Shown here: one piece after another, positions 8,375 to 17,500 of the stretch
How the letters are laid out: the number at the start of each line of letters is the position of its first letter
Numbering within the stretch: the stretch's first letter is position 1
Made by a program: the position numbers and the translations under genes
Notes under the pieces: generated by a model
Seen by the model: only the letters and a program-made list of their open reading frames with translations
What the model was told of the DNA's origin: nothing
Databases searched by the model: none
Source: a bacterium D16-36
GTDB lineage: Bacteria; Bacillota; Clostridia; Lachnospirales; Lachnospiraceae
Assembly (NCBI GenBank): GCA_003611745.1
Contig: RAYF01000006.1
Coordinates: 28,114 to 92,113, forward strand
Direction: 5' to 3'
DNA: 64,000 bases

Positions 8375-9016
8375 ATGAGACTGGCAGATTTTGATGTAGG
8401 AACAGAGATTACGATATCTTCCCAGAAGGAACACAGCCATTACGAATATAATACGAAAATCATACGGACAAAACGAAGTGAGGGTATTGTGATAGCGGAA
8501 ATCATACTTTCCAAAGACAAAGAAGTGCACTATATGAAGCCTGACACGGAGCATATGGTTACGGTTAATGCCGGTTCTAAGGTTTATGTTTACCGTGACG
8601 CCAAAATTCTTGATATCAAAACTCTGACACAGGAGTACAAGTTTGCAATCTGTATCCGCTGTATGTCAGATGTGGCGGCGGTAAACAGGCGTAACTTTTT
8701 TCGTGTATTTTTAGGTGTGGATGGTACTTTGGAGGCAGGAATCAATAAGAGAAGCGCTGAGGTAATGGTAAAAGATATCAGTGCGAATGGCTTAGGGGTA
8801 ATCTGTACGAAAAAACTGAAATTCCCAATAGGGATGCAGGTGGTAGTAACGTTTGTAGATGAACTGACATCCGAGAAATTCGAAATAGAGTGTGAGATTG
8901 TGCGTTGTGTGCAAAACGACCCGTTTTCTGTCATTTATGGCTGTCAATTGCCGGAAGTCAGTGAGTCCATGCAGAAGATTGTAGCTTTAAAGCAAAGGCT
9001 GCATCCGCCGATTTAG
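8375..9016 (+). CDS. PilZ-domain cyclic-di-GMP-binding protein
   Basis: A YcgR-like two-domain protein of 213 residues. Residues about 1-95 match the PilZN/YcgR N-terminal beta domain. The C-terminal half is a PilZ domain with the c-di-GMP-binding motif NRRNFFRV (R-x3-R) and DISANGLGV (D-x-S-x2-G). Such proteins tie c-di-GMP level to flagellar motor or envelope behaviour. AGGAGG at 8361-8366 sets the start at ATG 8375; a GTG at 8369 lies too close to it. Monocistronic with its own terminator. Confidence 0.85.
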   Translation: MRLADFDVGTEITISSQKEHSHYEYNTKIIRTKRSEGIVIAEIILSKDKEVHYMKPDTEHMVTVNAGSKVYVYRDAKILDIKTLTQEYKFAICIRCMSDVAAVNRRNFFRVFLGVDGTLEAGINKRSAEVMVKDISANGLGVICTKKLKFPIGMQVVVTFVDELTSEKFEIECEIVRCVQNDPFSVIYGCQLPEVSESMQKIVALKQRLHPPI

Positions 9017-9047
9017 CATGGAGTGCGAGAGAGTAAAATGAATAATA

Positions 9048-9884
9048 TCAAATTTCAGAAAGCCGGTAAAGCTTGCCTTTACCGGCTTTTTGGAATAATA
9101 ATGTTGCTGTTATTTCTCTCTTAAATTTATAATTTTCCTTGTTCTTTATATTCAGGCGGGTATCTGTTTTTTTTACGTTTTTTATCAGTTTATATTTTTC
9201 GTCATTCTGCTTTTGGTAAATACTATAAAAATTCGCTCCTTTTGCAGCTTCCCAGTATAGTTTTACTTTTGTTTTAGAATATGCGGTTGTCTTAAGATTT
9301 TTCACTTTTGCTGGAATCGTCGCCTTGATTTCTGTGGATTTCCCGGTTTGTTTCTGCTCACTGTCGTAAGAGCAGATTTTAAAGCTGCTTCCATTCCCAT
9401 ATCCGCTAAGTAAAAAAGTTCCTGTAGTTTCGGTTGTCCTGCTTTTTTCCACCCATGTTTTATTCTCAAAGGAAAGAACAATATATTCAGCAGCATTATT
9501 TACACTGTCCCATTCCAATGTAATAGTTTTTTCCGTCGCATCTGAATCAGTAAGCCGCACAGAGATTTTTGATAACGGCTCATCTGAAGGAGATGGCCCT
9601 ATGGAAGTAGACGGTTCTTCCGAAGCAGATGGCTCTATGGAAGCAGATGGCTCTATGAAAGTAGATGGTTCTTCTGATGTTAAAGGTTCTAAAGATGTTG
9701 CCGGATATTCTGGCGCTATTGGAACTTCTGGGGTTAACGGCTGCTCCTGTTTGGTATCTGCTGTATTTTCCGCTGCCTTAAATTTTTTCTGTGTGGAAAG
9801 TGCGGCTGCATTTACAGTATATGGCTCTGATATCAATGACAGAATAAGTGCTGCAATACAAAAGTATACTGGCTGTTTCTTCAT
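9048..9884 (-). CDS. Secreted protein with Pro/Ser/Glu repeats and fibronectin III-like region
   Basis: 278 residues. A signal peptide (ALILSLISEPYTVNAAA) is followed by a low-complexity stretch of EP-S-x-S repeats (about residues 45-105). Two fibronectin type III-like parts follow: about 110-190 with ITLEWDSVNNAAEYIV, and about 195-260 with KVKLYWEAAKGANFYSIY. The second is incomplete. The last 15 or so residues are encoded by a terminator hairpin, so the natural end may have been lost by a frameshift near 9120. RBS GGGAGG. Probably cell-surface; function unknown. Confidence 0.6.
   Translation of the reverse strand: MKKQPVYFCIAALILSLISEPYTVNAAALSTQKKFKAAENTADTKQEQPLTPEVPIAPEYPATSLEPLTSEEPSTFIEPSASIEPSASEEPSTSIGPSPSDEPLSKISVRLTDSDATEKTITLEWDSVNNAAEYIVLSFENKTWVEKSRTTETTGTFLLSGYGNGSSFKICSYDSEQKQTGKSTEIKATIPAKVKNLKTTAYSKTKVKLYWEAAKGANFYSIYQKQNDEKYKLIKNVKKTDTRLNIKNKENYKFKREITATLLFQKAGKGKLYRLSEI
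9060..9091 (+). terminator. Terminator after the PilZ gene, overlapping the opposite gene's 3' end
   Basis: AAGCCGGTAAAG (9060-9071) and CTTTACCGGCTT (9077-9088) form a 12-bp stem followed by T residues. The stem also encodes the last residues of the minus-strand gene at 9048. Confidence 0.8.
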
Positions 9885-10117
9885 TTGCGGTTTCCTCCCT
9901 GCAATATAAAAAATATTAGGCCGTTATTATAGCATGCTTATCCGCCGTTTCCTGCAATTTTTCGTGAATGGTAAAATTATGGTGCGAGTTGTGATGATAT
10001 AGTAAAGTTCTAAAAGTAATTCTTGATTAGGAGAATTAAATATATTATAATAAATTATAAACTTTATATTAAGATGCAACTAAGGAACGAGCTCATAAAA
10101 AATTAATGGAGTACAGT

Positions 10118-10816
10118 ATGATAACAATAGGAATTGTAGATGATGAAAGAAGTGCGCTGAAATTGTTAAAAGCATATGTTGCAAAACATTTAAAAGCATT
10201 GGATAAAGAATATAATATTTACATATTTCAATCTGGCGCAGAAGCTATGGAGCAAAGTGGAAAGATAGATATCCTATTTCTCGATATTGAAATGCCTGAA
10301 ATGGATGGAATTCAATGTGGCAGGCAAATCAGGCGAAGAAACCCAGACTGTATTTTGATTATGGCAACAGGCCATGTTGAAAGGTTTAAGGAGGCATTTA
10401 AAATCAATGCGTTCCGTTATATCACGAAGCCATATGATGATGAAGAAATAGCGGAAGCGCTGAATGCCTCTATTTTATTAATCACAGGTGCACAGACAAT
10501 TGAGGTCTATCATGACAGGATGCCTTATCAAATTATGGAAAGAGATATTTGTTATATTCGCGCTTATAATAGTTATACATTAATTATCACTGATAATATG
10601 GAGTTCCGGAGTGAACTTTCATTAAAGGAATTTGAAACACAGCTTGACAACAAAATATTTTTCAGAATTGATCGTTCTCATCTTGTAAATCTGCTAAAAA
10701 TCAGAAAAGGGAAAGATGGTGGTTTTTATCTGGTTGGTGAACCATTAAATATTTCGAGGAGACGTAAGAAAGAGTTTCAGGAAAAATATATTAAAGCGGA
10801 TACTACATTTAGATAA
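10118..10816 (+). CDS. LytTR-family response regulator
   Basis: 232 residues. The receiver domain has an acidic pocket in IVDDE, the phospho-acceptor Asp in ILFLDIEMPEMDG, and Lys in ITKPYDD. The LytTR DNA-binding domain is C-terminal (ERDICYIRAYNSYTLI, then FFRIDRSHLVNLLKI). TGGAG (10107-10111) favours the ATG at 10118 over one at 10106. It pairs with the kinase encoded next. AgrA/VirR-type regulators of this kind respond to peptides in Gram-positive bacteria; the target genes here are probably the transporter genes downstream. Confidence 0.9.
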   Translation: MITIGIVDDERSALKLLKAYVAKHLKALDKEYNIYIFQSGAEAMEQSGKIDILFLDIEMPEMDGIQCGRQIRRRNPDCILIMATGHVERFKEAFKINAFRYITKPYDDEEIAEALNASILLITGAQTIEVYHDRMPYQIMERDICYIRAYNSYTLIITDNMEFRSELSLKEFETQLDNKIFFRIDRSHLVNLLKIRKGKDGGFYLVGEPLNISRRRKKEFQEKYIKADTTFR

Positions 10817-10895
10817 GATATTGTTTTTATAGATGGGCTAGAAATTGTCTGCGCCCTAAGTAAAATATGAAAAAACGAAAGGGATGATAAACATT

Positions 10896-12155
10896 ATGAT
10901 TGCCATAAGTATTTTTCTGACAGAGGTGGCAAAGTGCCTTATTTTTTTCAAATATTATTTAAAGGAAGATTTCAAAAGATTCTGGAGTATCCCTGTATCT
11001 TTTATTCTATATATAATAATGTTGTATTTTGGATTACCGGAAGCACTTTCTGCAATAGTAGTATGTGTAATCACATTGTCTTTTATGACTCAGAAAGTTT
11101 ATGGTAAAATTATTTTAGGGGTGGTTATTTTAGACAGCATTGCTGAGATAATAATGATATTTGTGAGAAAAGTTCCAATTAAAAGTGGGGATTCACTGTC
11201 AGAGGGGCAGTGTTATTTAGTTACTAATATTATGGTTATTGTTTCCCTGCTTCTATTCAAACAGCTTCAGAATATAAAAAGTATGAGAAATATCCGTATT
11301 TCTTCAAACATTATTTATGTAACATTGGGGGGTGTTGCATGGTTTATGACATTATCTGTTGCATTACTGCAATATATGCAGCAGTATGTGCAAAACAAAA
11401 TAGAGGAGATTCTTATTGATTTATTTTCCACGGTAGCATTTTTTAGTGTTTTTATTGTAGTATTTATGGTTTTACATATCTATTATCTAAATGAACGGTT
11501 AAAAGAAGCTTATCATTTGGAATGTAGTCTAAAAGAGGCACAGGAAGCTTATTATAAAATTCTGCTGGACAAGGAGGAGGAGACACGGAAATACAGGCAC
11601 GACCTTTCGAACCATATGATTTGCCTAAAGCAGATTGTTGGGCAGGGACAGTTAGAAGATGTAAAAACCTATATTGACTCTATGTATCAAAACTTTGATT
11701 CTATAAAAAATAAAGTATATGATACTGGAAATGATATCTTTAATATTATGTTAAATCATTATCTTGGAATGGATATTCCCAATTTAAAATTCCGTATCAC
11801 AGGAAAAATAACTAAAAGAATAAATGCAGACAATTTCACGCTATGTACCATATTTTCAAATATATTACAGAATGCTATTGAAGAATTGAATCGGAATCAT
11901 GGGGAAAATGTATTATTGTGGATAAAGATTAGCGATGGTGATTCTAATGTGAAAATTCAAATATGCAACAACAGTGTGGAAAAAGATATCAAAAGCGGAA
12001 AGATAGAAACGCAGAAGCTAGACAAAGAAAACCACGGTATCGGACTGAAAAATGTTACAAAAGCTATTACCGAATGCCATGGGATGCTTGAATTAGATTA
12101 TGCAGATGGAATGTTTATAGCAGATATCTATTTACCTTATGAGGTGGAAGAGTGA
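10896..12155 (+). CDS. AgrC-like sensor histidine kinase (GHKL ATPase)
   Basis: About 420 residues. Six or so membrane helices fill residues 1-210, followed by a coiled segment and the phospho-acceptor His in KYRHDLSNHM near residue 230. The GHKL ATPase domain has N-box NILQNAIEEL and G-box GIGLKNV. This is the layout of AgrC/ComD quorum-sensing kinases. No AgrB or AgrD gene is adjacent. The ATG at 10896 lies downstream of AAAGGG; the in-frame ATG at 10884 overlaps that site. Confidence 0.85.
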   Translation: MIAISIFLTEVAKCLIFFKYYLKEDFKRFWSIPVSFILYIIMLYFGLPEALSAIVVCVITLSFMTQKVYGKIILGVVILDSIAEIIMIFVRKVPIKSGDSLSEGQCYLVTNIMVIVSLLLFKQLQNIKSMRNIRISSNIIYVTLGGVAWFMTLSVALLQYMQQYVQNKIEEILIDLFSTVAFFSVFIVVFMVLHIYYLNERLKEAYHLECSLKEAQEAYYKILLDKEEETRKYRHDLSNHMICLKQIVGQGQLEDVKTYIDSMYQNFDSIKNKVYDTGNDIFNIMLNHYLGMDIPNLKFRITGKITKRINADNFTLCTIFSNILQNAIEELNRNHGENVLLWIKISDGDSNVKIQICNNSVEKDIKSGKIETQKLDKENHGIGLKNVTKAITECHGMLELDYADGMFIADIYLPYEVEE

Positions 12156-12208
12156 TGACCATTCATAGAGTAATGGCACCCATTCGAAGAGTTATTCTTG
12201 AAAAATGA
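12155..12208 (+). CDS. Possible 17-residue peptide coupled to the kinase gene
   Basis: The kinase stop overlaps an ATG in TGATG, with GAGGTGG ten bases upstream. The frame gives a short cationic peptide, MTIHRVMAPIRRVILEK, then TGA. Translational coupling is possible, but a frame this short also arises by chance. It lacks AgrD-type Cys and leader features. Confidence 0.2.
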   Translation: MTIHRVMAPIRRVILEK

Positions 12209-12353
12209 CTAGTATCATTATATCATTTATATAAGGAGTTTGGGAAAGTTCTTATAAATAAATATCAAACGAGCATAAAATCATTTATAAAAGTCTGCCT
12301 TAACATAATAATGCATTTTTATAGTGATCATTGAAGCAAAGGAGTGATTGTAT

Positions 12354-12995
12354 ATGGACGAAGTTGTTCATTTCTTAAAGCAAGAAATTTATTTAAGCAA
12401 AATGCATTTAAATAAGATTGTTGTGTCTTTTTTATTTTTCGCGATGGGAAGCATAATGATTTTTCCAGATATTATATTTGTATGGGGATTTTTTTTGATT
12501 CCAATGATTCGAGATATAGAATATGAGAAAAAAGAAAAATACTATATAAATATGTGGGGAAGTACGCAGCAATTAGTCTTCAAAACTAAAATCTTTTTTT
12601 CGTGTTTTTGTACAGTTTTAAGTCTATTATTATCCACAGTCATTTATCATATTGCTATAAAAGCAGGTGTCAATGTCTTTAAAGCGTTTATTGGCATAAA
12701 AATGGGAAATATGAGCGATATTATTCTCCTTTTGATATGTGCGTCTTCTCTTTTTTCCGTAATAGTTATTTCTTTATTTACGGGACTTTCTTATAATCTG
12801 GCTTTCATTTATCAAATCATATTAATGATGGGTATATCTTTTCTGGTTTACTTATTATTAAAACAGGGAATATTAAGCTCATTTTGGGGGATATCAAGCT
12901 TGGAAAAGAAAATAATAATGATTGTAGGAACATTTCTGGCTATATTAATGATTTGCAAACTGAAATTAGCGAAAATTAAATCAGAAAGTGAGTGA
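12354..12995 (+). CDS. Multi-pass membrane protein, ABC-2 permease-like
   Basis: 213 residues with about six hydrophobic helices and few charged residues between them. The charged loop IRDIEYEKKEKYYINMW after the second helix is the kind of cytoplasmic coupling segment seen in ABC-2 permeases of peptide exporters. No ATPase is adjacent; the nearest is at 16841. ATG 12354 follows AAAGGAG (12338-12344). Very AT-rich codon use, like its neighbours. Confidence 0.45.
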   Translation: MDEVVHFLKQEIYLSKMHLNKIVVSFLFFAMGSIMIFPDIIFVWGFFLIPMIRDIEYEKKEKYYINMWGSTQQLVFKTKIFFSCFCTVLSLLLSTVIYHIAIKAGVNVFKAFIGIKMGNMSDIILLLICASSLFSVIVISLFTGLSYNLAFIYQIILMMGISFLVYLLLKQGILSSFWGISSLEKKIIMIVGTFLAILMICKLKLAKIKSESE

Positions 12996-13188
12996 TTTTC
13001 TAGACATAATAAAAATGTGAAATATAATTACTGTATTTTAAAGCCATATGACAGTGATTTTTTCACATTCTTGAAAAGTGCCTTTTTCTTTTGTGTACTT
13101 TCAAGAGTTTGAGAATGTATTATCGGGATTCAATATAATTATGTTTTTTGAGTGTTTGTTCTTAGATTGTTATTTAGGGTGTGTAAGT

Positions 13189-13836
13189 ATGTTCGGAATA
13201 GTTTATATGGGTAATTATAAAGATGAGGAACAATTAATTAGGGGAAGATCATTACCTGAAGGCTCTATACAATTTAGAGAAGGAGTATCGCTTAATGAAA
13301 TATTCTTAAAAAGTTTCGTTATTATGCTTCCAATAGTATTGGTGATGATAATAATTTCTTTAAAAAGATGTTCACAGTTAAATAGAAAAATGTCAGTAGA
13401 TATATATTTTCTCATAGTACTTATAATAACATCTATTATATGTTGGATATTGAGATATGTTCATGAAATTATTCATGCTATCCTCTACTCTAGAAATGCA
13501 GAAAAAACCATATGGAAAGATGTAAAGCAGGGAATAATTTTTCTATATTGTAATGAATCAGTAAGCAAAACAAGATTTATTATAATAAATGTGGCTCCAT
13601 CTATTATATTGGGGATTATTCCATTTGTTATCTGGATATTTGTAATTCCATATATAGATATTAAAGTAGGAATCGGTTGGCTATTAATTTCTTGGTATAT
13701 GACTGTTTTTTCAATGGGGGATTATTTCAATATTTATAATGCAATTAAACAGGTTCCTAAAGATGCTATTATTTTTAATTATGGTATGCATTCTTACTGG
13801 AGAAGGAATATGCCAACGGGCAATGAGAATTTATAA
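13189..13836 (+). CDS. DUF3267 putative membrane zincin
   Basis: About 215 residues with four or five membrane helices. The hallmark is HEIIH in RYVHEIIHAILY, matching the HExxH zinc motif of DUF3267, a family predicted to be membrane metallopeptidases. The N-terminal MGNYKDEEQLIRGRSLPEG also fits that family. I place the start at ATG 13189 after AGGGTG. The next in-frame ATG (13207) is possible, and in-frame codons further upstream lack an RBS. Substrate unknown. Confidence 0.65.
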   Translation: MFGIVYMGNYKDEEQLIRGRSLPEGSIQFREGVSLNEIFLKSFVIMLPIVLVMIIISLKRCSQLNRKMSVDIYFLIVLIITSIICWILRYVHEIIHAILYSRNAEKTIWKDVKQGIIFLYCNESVSKTRFIIINVAPSIILGIIPFVIWIFVIPYIDIKVGIGWLLISWYMTVFSMGDYFNIYNAIKQVPKDAIIFNYGMHSYWRRNMPTGNENL

Positions 13837-13939
13837 ACGAAGCGTAGAATCTGCTTAAATATGCATTTGGCAGATGTAAACGGAGTGTCGGTTGTTTTTA
13901 GAAAATATTATGTTTATAATTGGATTGGAGGTGATGAGA

Positions 13940-14509
13940 TTGGATGCAAAAATATTTGGCTGCTTTGTAGCTGACAGACGAAAAGAACTTAAAATGACGC
14001 AAAAAGAATTGGCCGCAAAAATTCAGGTGACAGACAAAGCGGTCAGTAAATGGGAGCGGGGTTTGGGATTTCCTGATATAAATACGATTGAGGGTCTGGC
14101 AAATGCCTTAGATGTATCTATATTGGAGCTTATGAAATCTGAAAAGAACACAGATATTGTTTCCGTCAGCGAAACAGAAAGAGCGGTAAGCAATGTACTG
14201 AATATTGCGGAACAAGAAGTGGAATCAAGGCATAGAGTACTTACTGTGATTTATGCAGTAACAGTATTTATTTGTTCTATCGTTGAAATGTTGTTTAGTA
14301 TTGATTGGAGTGGGCAAAGTCTGACCATGACAGCTAGGATACCATATTGTGCTATAGTACCGGGTATTGTGTTGGTTCTATATTCTGTTATATGCAAAGT
14401 GCGGGGCCAAAAAGCTGACAGTTTTTTGGCTATAGGTATCTGCCTGATTTTTGTTCCCATTATATTAGTATTAGCAATATTTCTTATATTGGGTGTTGTT
14501 GCGGGATAA
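13940..14509 (+). CDS. XRE-family regulator with C-terminal membrane helices
   Basis: About 190 residues. An N-terminal helix-turn-helix covers residues 1-60 (MTQKELAAKIQVTDKAVSKW, then GFPDINTIEGLA). A linker and three hydrophobic helices follow, so the regulator is membrane-tethered. GGAGG at 13927-13931 is too close to the ATG at 13934, so a TTG start at 13940 giving MDAKIFG is preferred. Such proteins often sit beside ABC transporter genes in Clostridia. Target unknown. Confidence 0.7.
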   Translation: MDAKIFGCFVADRRKELKMTQKELAAKIQVTDKAVSKWERGLGFPDINTIEGLANALDVSILELMKSEKNTDIVSVSETERAVSNVLNIAEQEVESRHRVLTVIYAVTVFICSIVEMLFSIDWSGQSLTMTARIPYCAIVPGIVLVLYSVICKVRGQKADSFLAIGICLIFVPIILVLAIFLILGVVAG

Positions 14510-14696
14510 ATGGGAGATTGAAAATTATGAGAAATAGAAAGTGAATGAGCGTTCCTTCGCTTCCAGAAGATAGATTCCGATGTCAGTTTCGTGACTGTCG
14601 GAAACTGGAGCTATTATGTTTACCCAGAGCATTTTTTAGCGATAAAAATATTAGTCTAAAGATTGCCCACAGAAGCAGTATTTAATACTTTTTTAA
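14510..14696. other. Gap with possible gene debris
   Basis: No intact gene. A short stretch near 14570-14640 reads SDVSFVTVGNWSYYVYPEHF, which has the look of a decayed coding sequence, but I cannot name a family. Confidence 0.3.
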
Positions 14697-14725
14697 TTGA
14701 TAGGTCAGCTTTTTTCTGCTATAAT
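14697..14725 (+). promoter_or_regulatory. Consensus-like promoter before a broken small gene
   Basis: TTGATA (14697-14702), a 17-base spacer and TATAAT (14720-14725). It faces the frameshifted small gene at 14781. Confidence 0.7.
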
Positions 14726-14780
14726 CAGTAAAGGCTGACAAAAGACGATAGAAATAGGCAATTTGACGGAGGGAACAGTT

Positions 14781-14967
14781 TTGAATAGGAATGTAAACAT
14801 AATAATAGACTTAAAGGGAAATAAATGTGTTCCATGTCTCCATGTTGATACGTTATGATGCAGGCGGAAAAATGTATCGTTATGAAATCATGGACATAAA
14901 AAAGAAACGAGTAACCCTTTCGAATCGTAAGATTTTACTTAGCAAAAACCCATTTCTTTTGTCATAG
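14781..14967 (+). pseudogene. Frameshifted small gene of unknown function
   Basis: GGAGGG (14768-14773) is followed at seven bases by TTG, opening a 25-codon frame (NVNIIIDLKGNKCVPCLHVD) that stops at 14858. The next frame is open from before 14842 to 14967 and reads RYDAGGKMYRYEIMDIKKKR. Joined, they give one basic protein of about 60 residues, so a frameshift near 14845-14855 is likely. Product not recognised. Confidence 0.4.
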
Positions 14968-15187
14968 TATAGTGTATGTGGCGGAAACTGTCAAGCGCGA
15001 TTTTTTAAAGTAGGTATTTTATTATCCGGTACAGGATTTTTCATTTGGCAAGTGAAATTATTTGGTGGAAAGTAGTGCCATATGTAATGACGTTGAGGTA
15101 AAAGAATTCTTATAAGAAAAAAGGTAATAGACAGTCTGGAAAGTTGTTTGTGACATATGTTAACAAAATAATGAATCGAGGCATGCA

Positions 15188-16063
15188 ATGAAAAACTTGA
15201 TACTATTAAATATCCGCCTAATGTCAAAGAGAAAGAGTTTTATATTTATTATGGCATTAATGCTGTTGCTGGCGGTGGGAATACCATTATTCTATTTAAA
15301 AAAGTACTGGGGAGAATACAGGTATTCTTTACCGTCAGCTGAGTCTTTGTTTTTAATTAATGTTGACAGTGAATGGTGGGGTTATATAAGTATGCTGATA
15401 CCATTTATCTGGATAATGCCATATGGTTTTACACATTTTTATGAATCTAAATCTGGTGTATCAATATATCTTAAGGTTAGAGATACGACGAAAACATATT
15501 TTTATTCACAAATGATTGCCTGTTTTTTGGGTTCAGCAATGGTATTTTTGATTCCAACCCTTCTTAACATTATATTGACAGCAGGTATATTTGAGGTCAA
15601 TGGAAATGATTATGTCATGGGATATCAGAGATATGATACTAATTGGTGCAATAGCATAATGGGAACTAACTTTTATAAAAACACACTATTTAATGGTGCA
15701 GTGTTTAAAAGTTTATACATTAACCATCCAGTTGTTTCTTCTTCTTTGAAATGTATATGGTCGTCTTTGGAAATGGGAGTCTTTGGAGTGTTCGCATATT
15801 CTGTGTCCCTGCTTATTAAAAAGGGATCTATATGGCTTATGCTTTTTGTGTATTTATTTAATCAGTTATTCAGAGTTTTAAGTAATGTCTGGTTGGAGTA
15901 TGAGTTCTTTGGGGTATATATAAATTGGAATATACCTGATTATATGGCGGGTGGATATCCTGGATATGGTTTATGTTATCTGGGCCAGATTCTGTTATTA
16001 ATTGTTATGATAATGGTTTCTTTAAAGATTATAAAAAATAAAATTCAGGGAGATCAATTTTAA
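15188..16063 (+). CDS. ABC-2-type membrane protein
   Basis: 291 residues. One helix lies at residues 15-35, a long extracytoplasmic loop follows, and then about five more helices. The short basic N terminus and loops fit ABC-2 permeases of antibiotic-peptide exporters or immunity proteins. GAGG precedes the ATG. It abuts the next permease-like gene (stop followed at once by ATG) and an ATPase gene, so the three form one transporter operon. Confidence 0.55.
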   Translation: MKNLILLNIRLMSKRKSFIFIMALMLLLAVGIPLFYLKKYWGEYRYSLPSAESLFLINVDSEWWGYISMLIPFIWIMPYGFTHFYESKSGVSIYLKVRDTTKTYFYSQMIACFLGSAMVFLIPTLLNIILTAGIFEVNGNDYVMGYQRYDTNWCNSIMGTNFYKNTLFNGAVFKSLYINHPVVSSSLKCIWSSLEMGVFGVFAYSVSLLIKKGSIWLMLFVYLFNQLFRVLSNVWLEYEFFGVYINWNIPDYMAGGYPGYGLCYLGQILLLIVMIMVSLKIIKNKIQGDQF

Positions 16064-16831
16064 ATGTACGCTTTCAAAAGAAAGTACAAGTTCATTTTGG
16101 GATTAGTCATTATTATTATTATAAGCAGGTATGATCTGATTCTTTTTTCGGAACCTATGGATGACAGGGTGGGAGAATTGTTTCTGATGCATTTCTTTGG
16201 TGGAAGTTACAAAATGGAAAAGTTAGATATGTCGCTTTCTGTCGTTGGCTTATTGGGAAATATCTATATTGCACTTTTGTTTTGTGATTATTTATCAGAA
16301 GATATAAAGGGATATGGTGAATTAATATTTACCAGATGCAGCAGAATACGGTGGTTTGCCAAAAAGGTACTGGGTACGGTGTTTTATTCTTTACTAGGTA
16401 CAATATTAAATTTATTCCTGTATATTGCTAACGCGGTTTATACGTCTAATTGTTCCTTGGATTATAGAGATATATTAGTTATTTTCAGCGGGATTTCTAT
16501 GTTGATGCTGTTTACATTTAATAGCATCATTTTAATAAATTATTTTAGTTTAGATTATGAAAATTCCATTGGTTTTATTCTCTTCTATTCTGGCGTTATC
16601 GTAAGTACAATATTAGCCATGAATGTACAAAATTATAATAATGAAATGTGGAAACGGATTGTTTCTTTTATCAATCCTATGTCGAACTTCCTGATTAGTT
16701 GGAACTATGGAGACTTTAGAGTCTGCTATGCTTTGGCATATTTTTTAGCTTTTTCAGTCATATCGACAGCTTTGCTTTGGATAAAGGTGAGGAATATGGA
16801 TGTATTAGTTCCTAAACATGATAGGGAATGA
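16064..16831 (+). CDS. ABC-2-type membrane protein, second permease
   Basis: 255 residues with about six membrane helices. The ATG directly follows the previous stop, with GGGAG 12 bases upstream. The loop TRCSRIRWFAKKVLG between helices two and three is a plausible ATPase-coupling segment. Together with the gene before it, it would form the membrane part of an ABC exporter powered by the ATPase at 16841. Confidence 0.55.
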   Translation: MYAFKRKYKFILGLVIIIIISRYDLILFSEPMDDRVGELFLMHFFGGSYKMEKLDMSLSVVGLLGNIYIALLFCDYLSEDIKGYGELIFTRCSRIRWFAKKVLGTVFYSLLGTILNLFLYIANAVYTSNCSLDYRDILVIFSGISMLMLFTFNSIILINYFSLDYENSIGFILFYSGVIVSTILAMNVQNYNNEMWKRIVSFINPMSNFLISWNYGDFRVCYALAYFLAFSVISTALLWIKVRNMDVLVPKHDRE

Positions 16832-16840
16832 GGTGATTAT

Positions 16841-17473
16841 ATTAATAAAATTATTTTAGATCATATGTGCAAATCCATTCACACAAATTTAATCTTAGAT
16901 GACGTCAATTTGGAACTTCACTCAGGAGCAATTTATGGATTTATTGGGCAAAATGGTACAGGAAAAACAATGCTATTTCGGATTATGGCTGGTTTGGTGC
17001 GCCCGTCGGAAGGATGGGTAAAATACTATATAGGCGATAATGAGCGAAATATTGGGGAGGTGAGCAAGGGAGTTATGATTGAAAATGCAGAACTTTATCC
17101 TGAATTATCTGCTTTTGAGAATCTGGACTGTCTTGCTTCAATCAATAAAAGAATATCAAAAAGGGAAATCAAAGAAATATTATACAGATTAGGATTTGAT
17201 CCAAAAGACCATAAGAAATATAGCAAATACTCATTGGGAATGCGGCATCGTCTTGTTTTTGCCCAAGCGGTAATGGAAAAACCGGATGTTATTTTGCTGG
17301 ATGAACCAACAAATGCATTAGACGAAGAAGGCGTTAATTTGGTTCGGAATATGATAAAAGAAGAAAAAGACCGAGGAGCAATTATATGCGTTTCCAGTCA
17401 CAATAAAGAGGATATCTCTATATTGTGTGATGAAATATTTTCTATATATGATTATAAAGTGACAAAGATATAA
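16841..17473 (+). CDS. ABC transporter ATP-binding protein
   Basis: About 210 residues. Walker A is IGQNGTGKT, the signature is YSLGMRHRL (an S-L-G-M variant of LSGGQ), Walker B is VILLDEPTNALD, and the switch region is CVSSHN. The first beta strand of the fold is encoded upstream of the first ATG (16865). Reading from an ATT codon at 16841 gives [M]NKIILDHM, with AGGTGA five bases upstream. I therefore place the start at this ATT, a rare initiator; start at 16865 is the alternative. It belongs to the bacitracin/lantibiotic type of exporter ATPases. Confidence 0.8.
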   Translation: MNKIILDHMCKSIHTNLILDDVNLELHSGAIYGFIGQNGTGKTMLFRIMAGLVRPSEGWVKYYIGDNERNIGEVSKGVMIENAELYPELSAFENLDCLASINKRISKREIKEILYRLGFDPKDHKKYSKYSLGMRHRLVFAQAVMEKPDVILLDEPTNALDEEGVNLVRNMIKEEKDRGAIICVSSHNKEDISILCDEIFSIYDYKVTKI

Positions 17474-17500
17474 AAAGATTAAAGGAGAATGGAGTGGATT

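Noticed and set aside
10010..10060. AgrA-type direct-repeat operator upstream of the LytTR gene
   Set aside because: Some AAAGT/TTCT repeats exist but their spacing and match are too poor to claim.
12996..13188. Longer N terminus for the DUF3267 protein
   Set aside because: The extra residues are hydrophobic but unlike the family, and no RBS precedes them.
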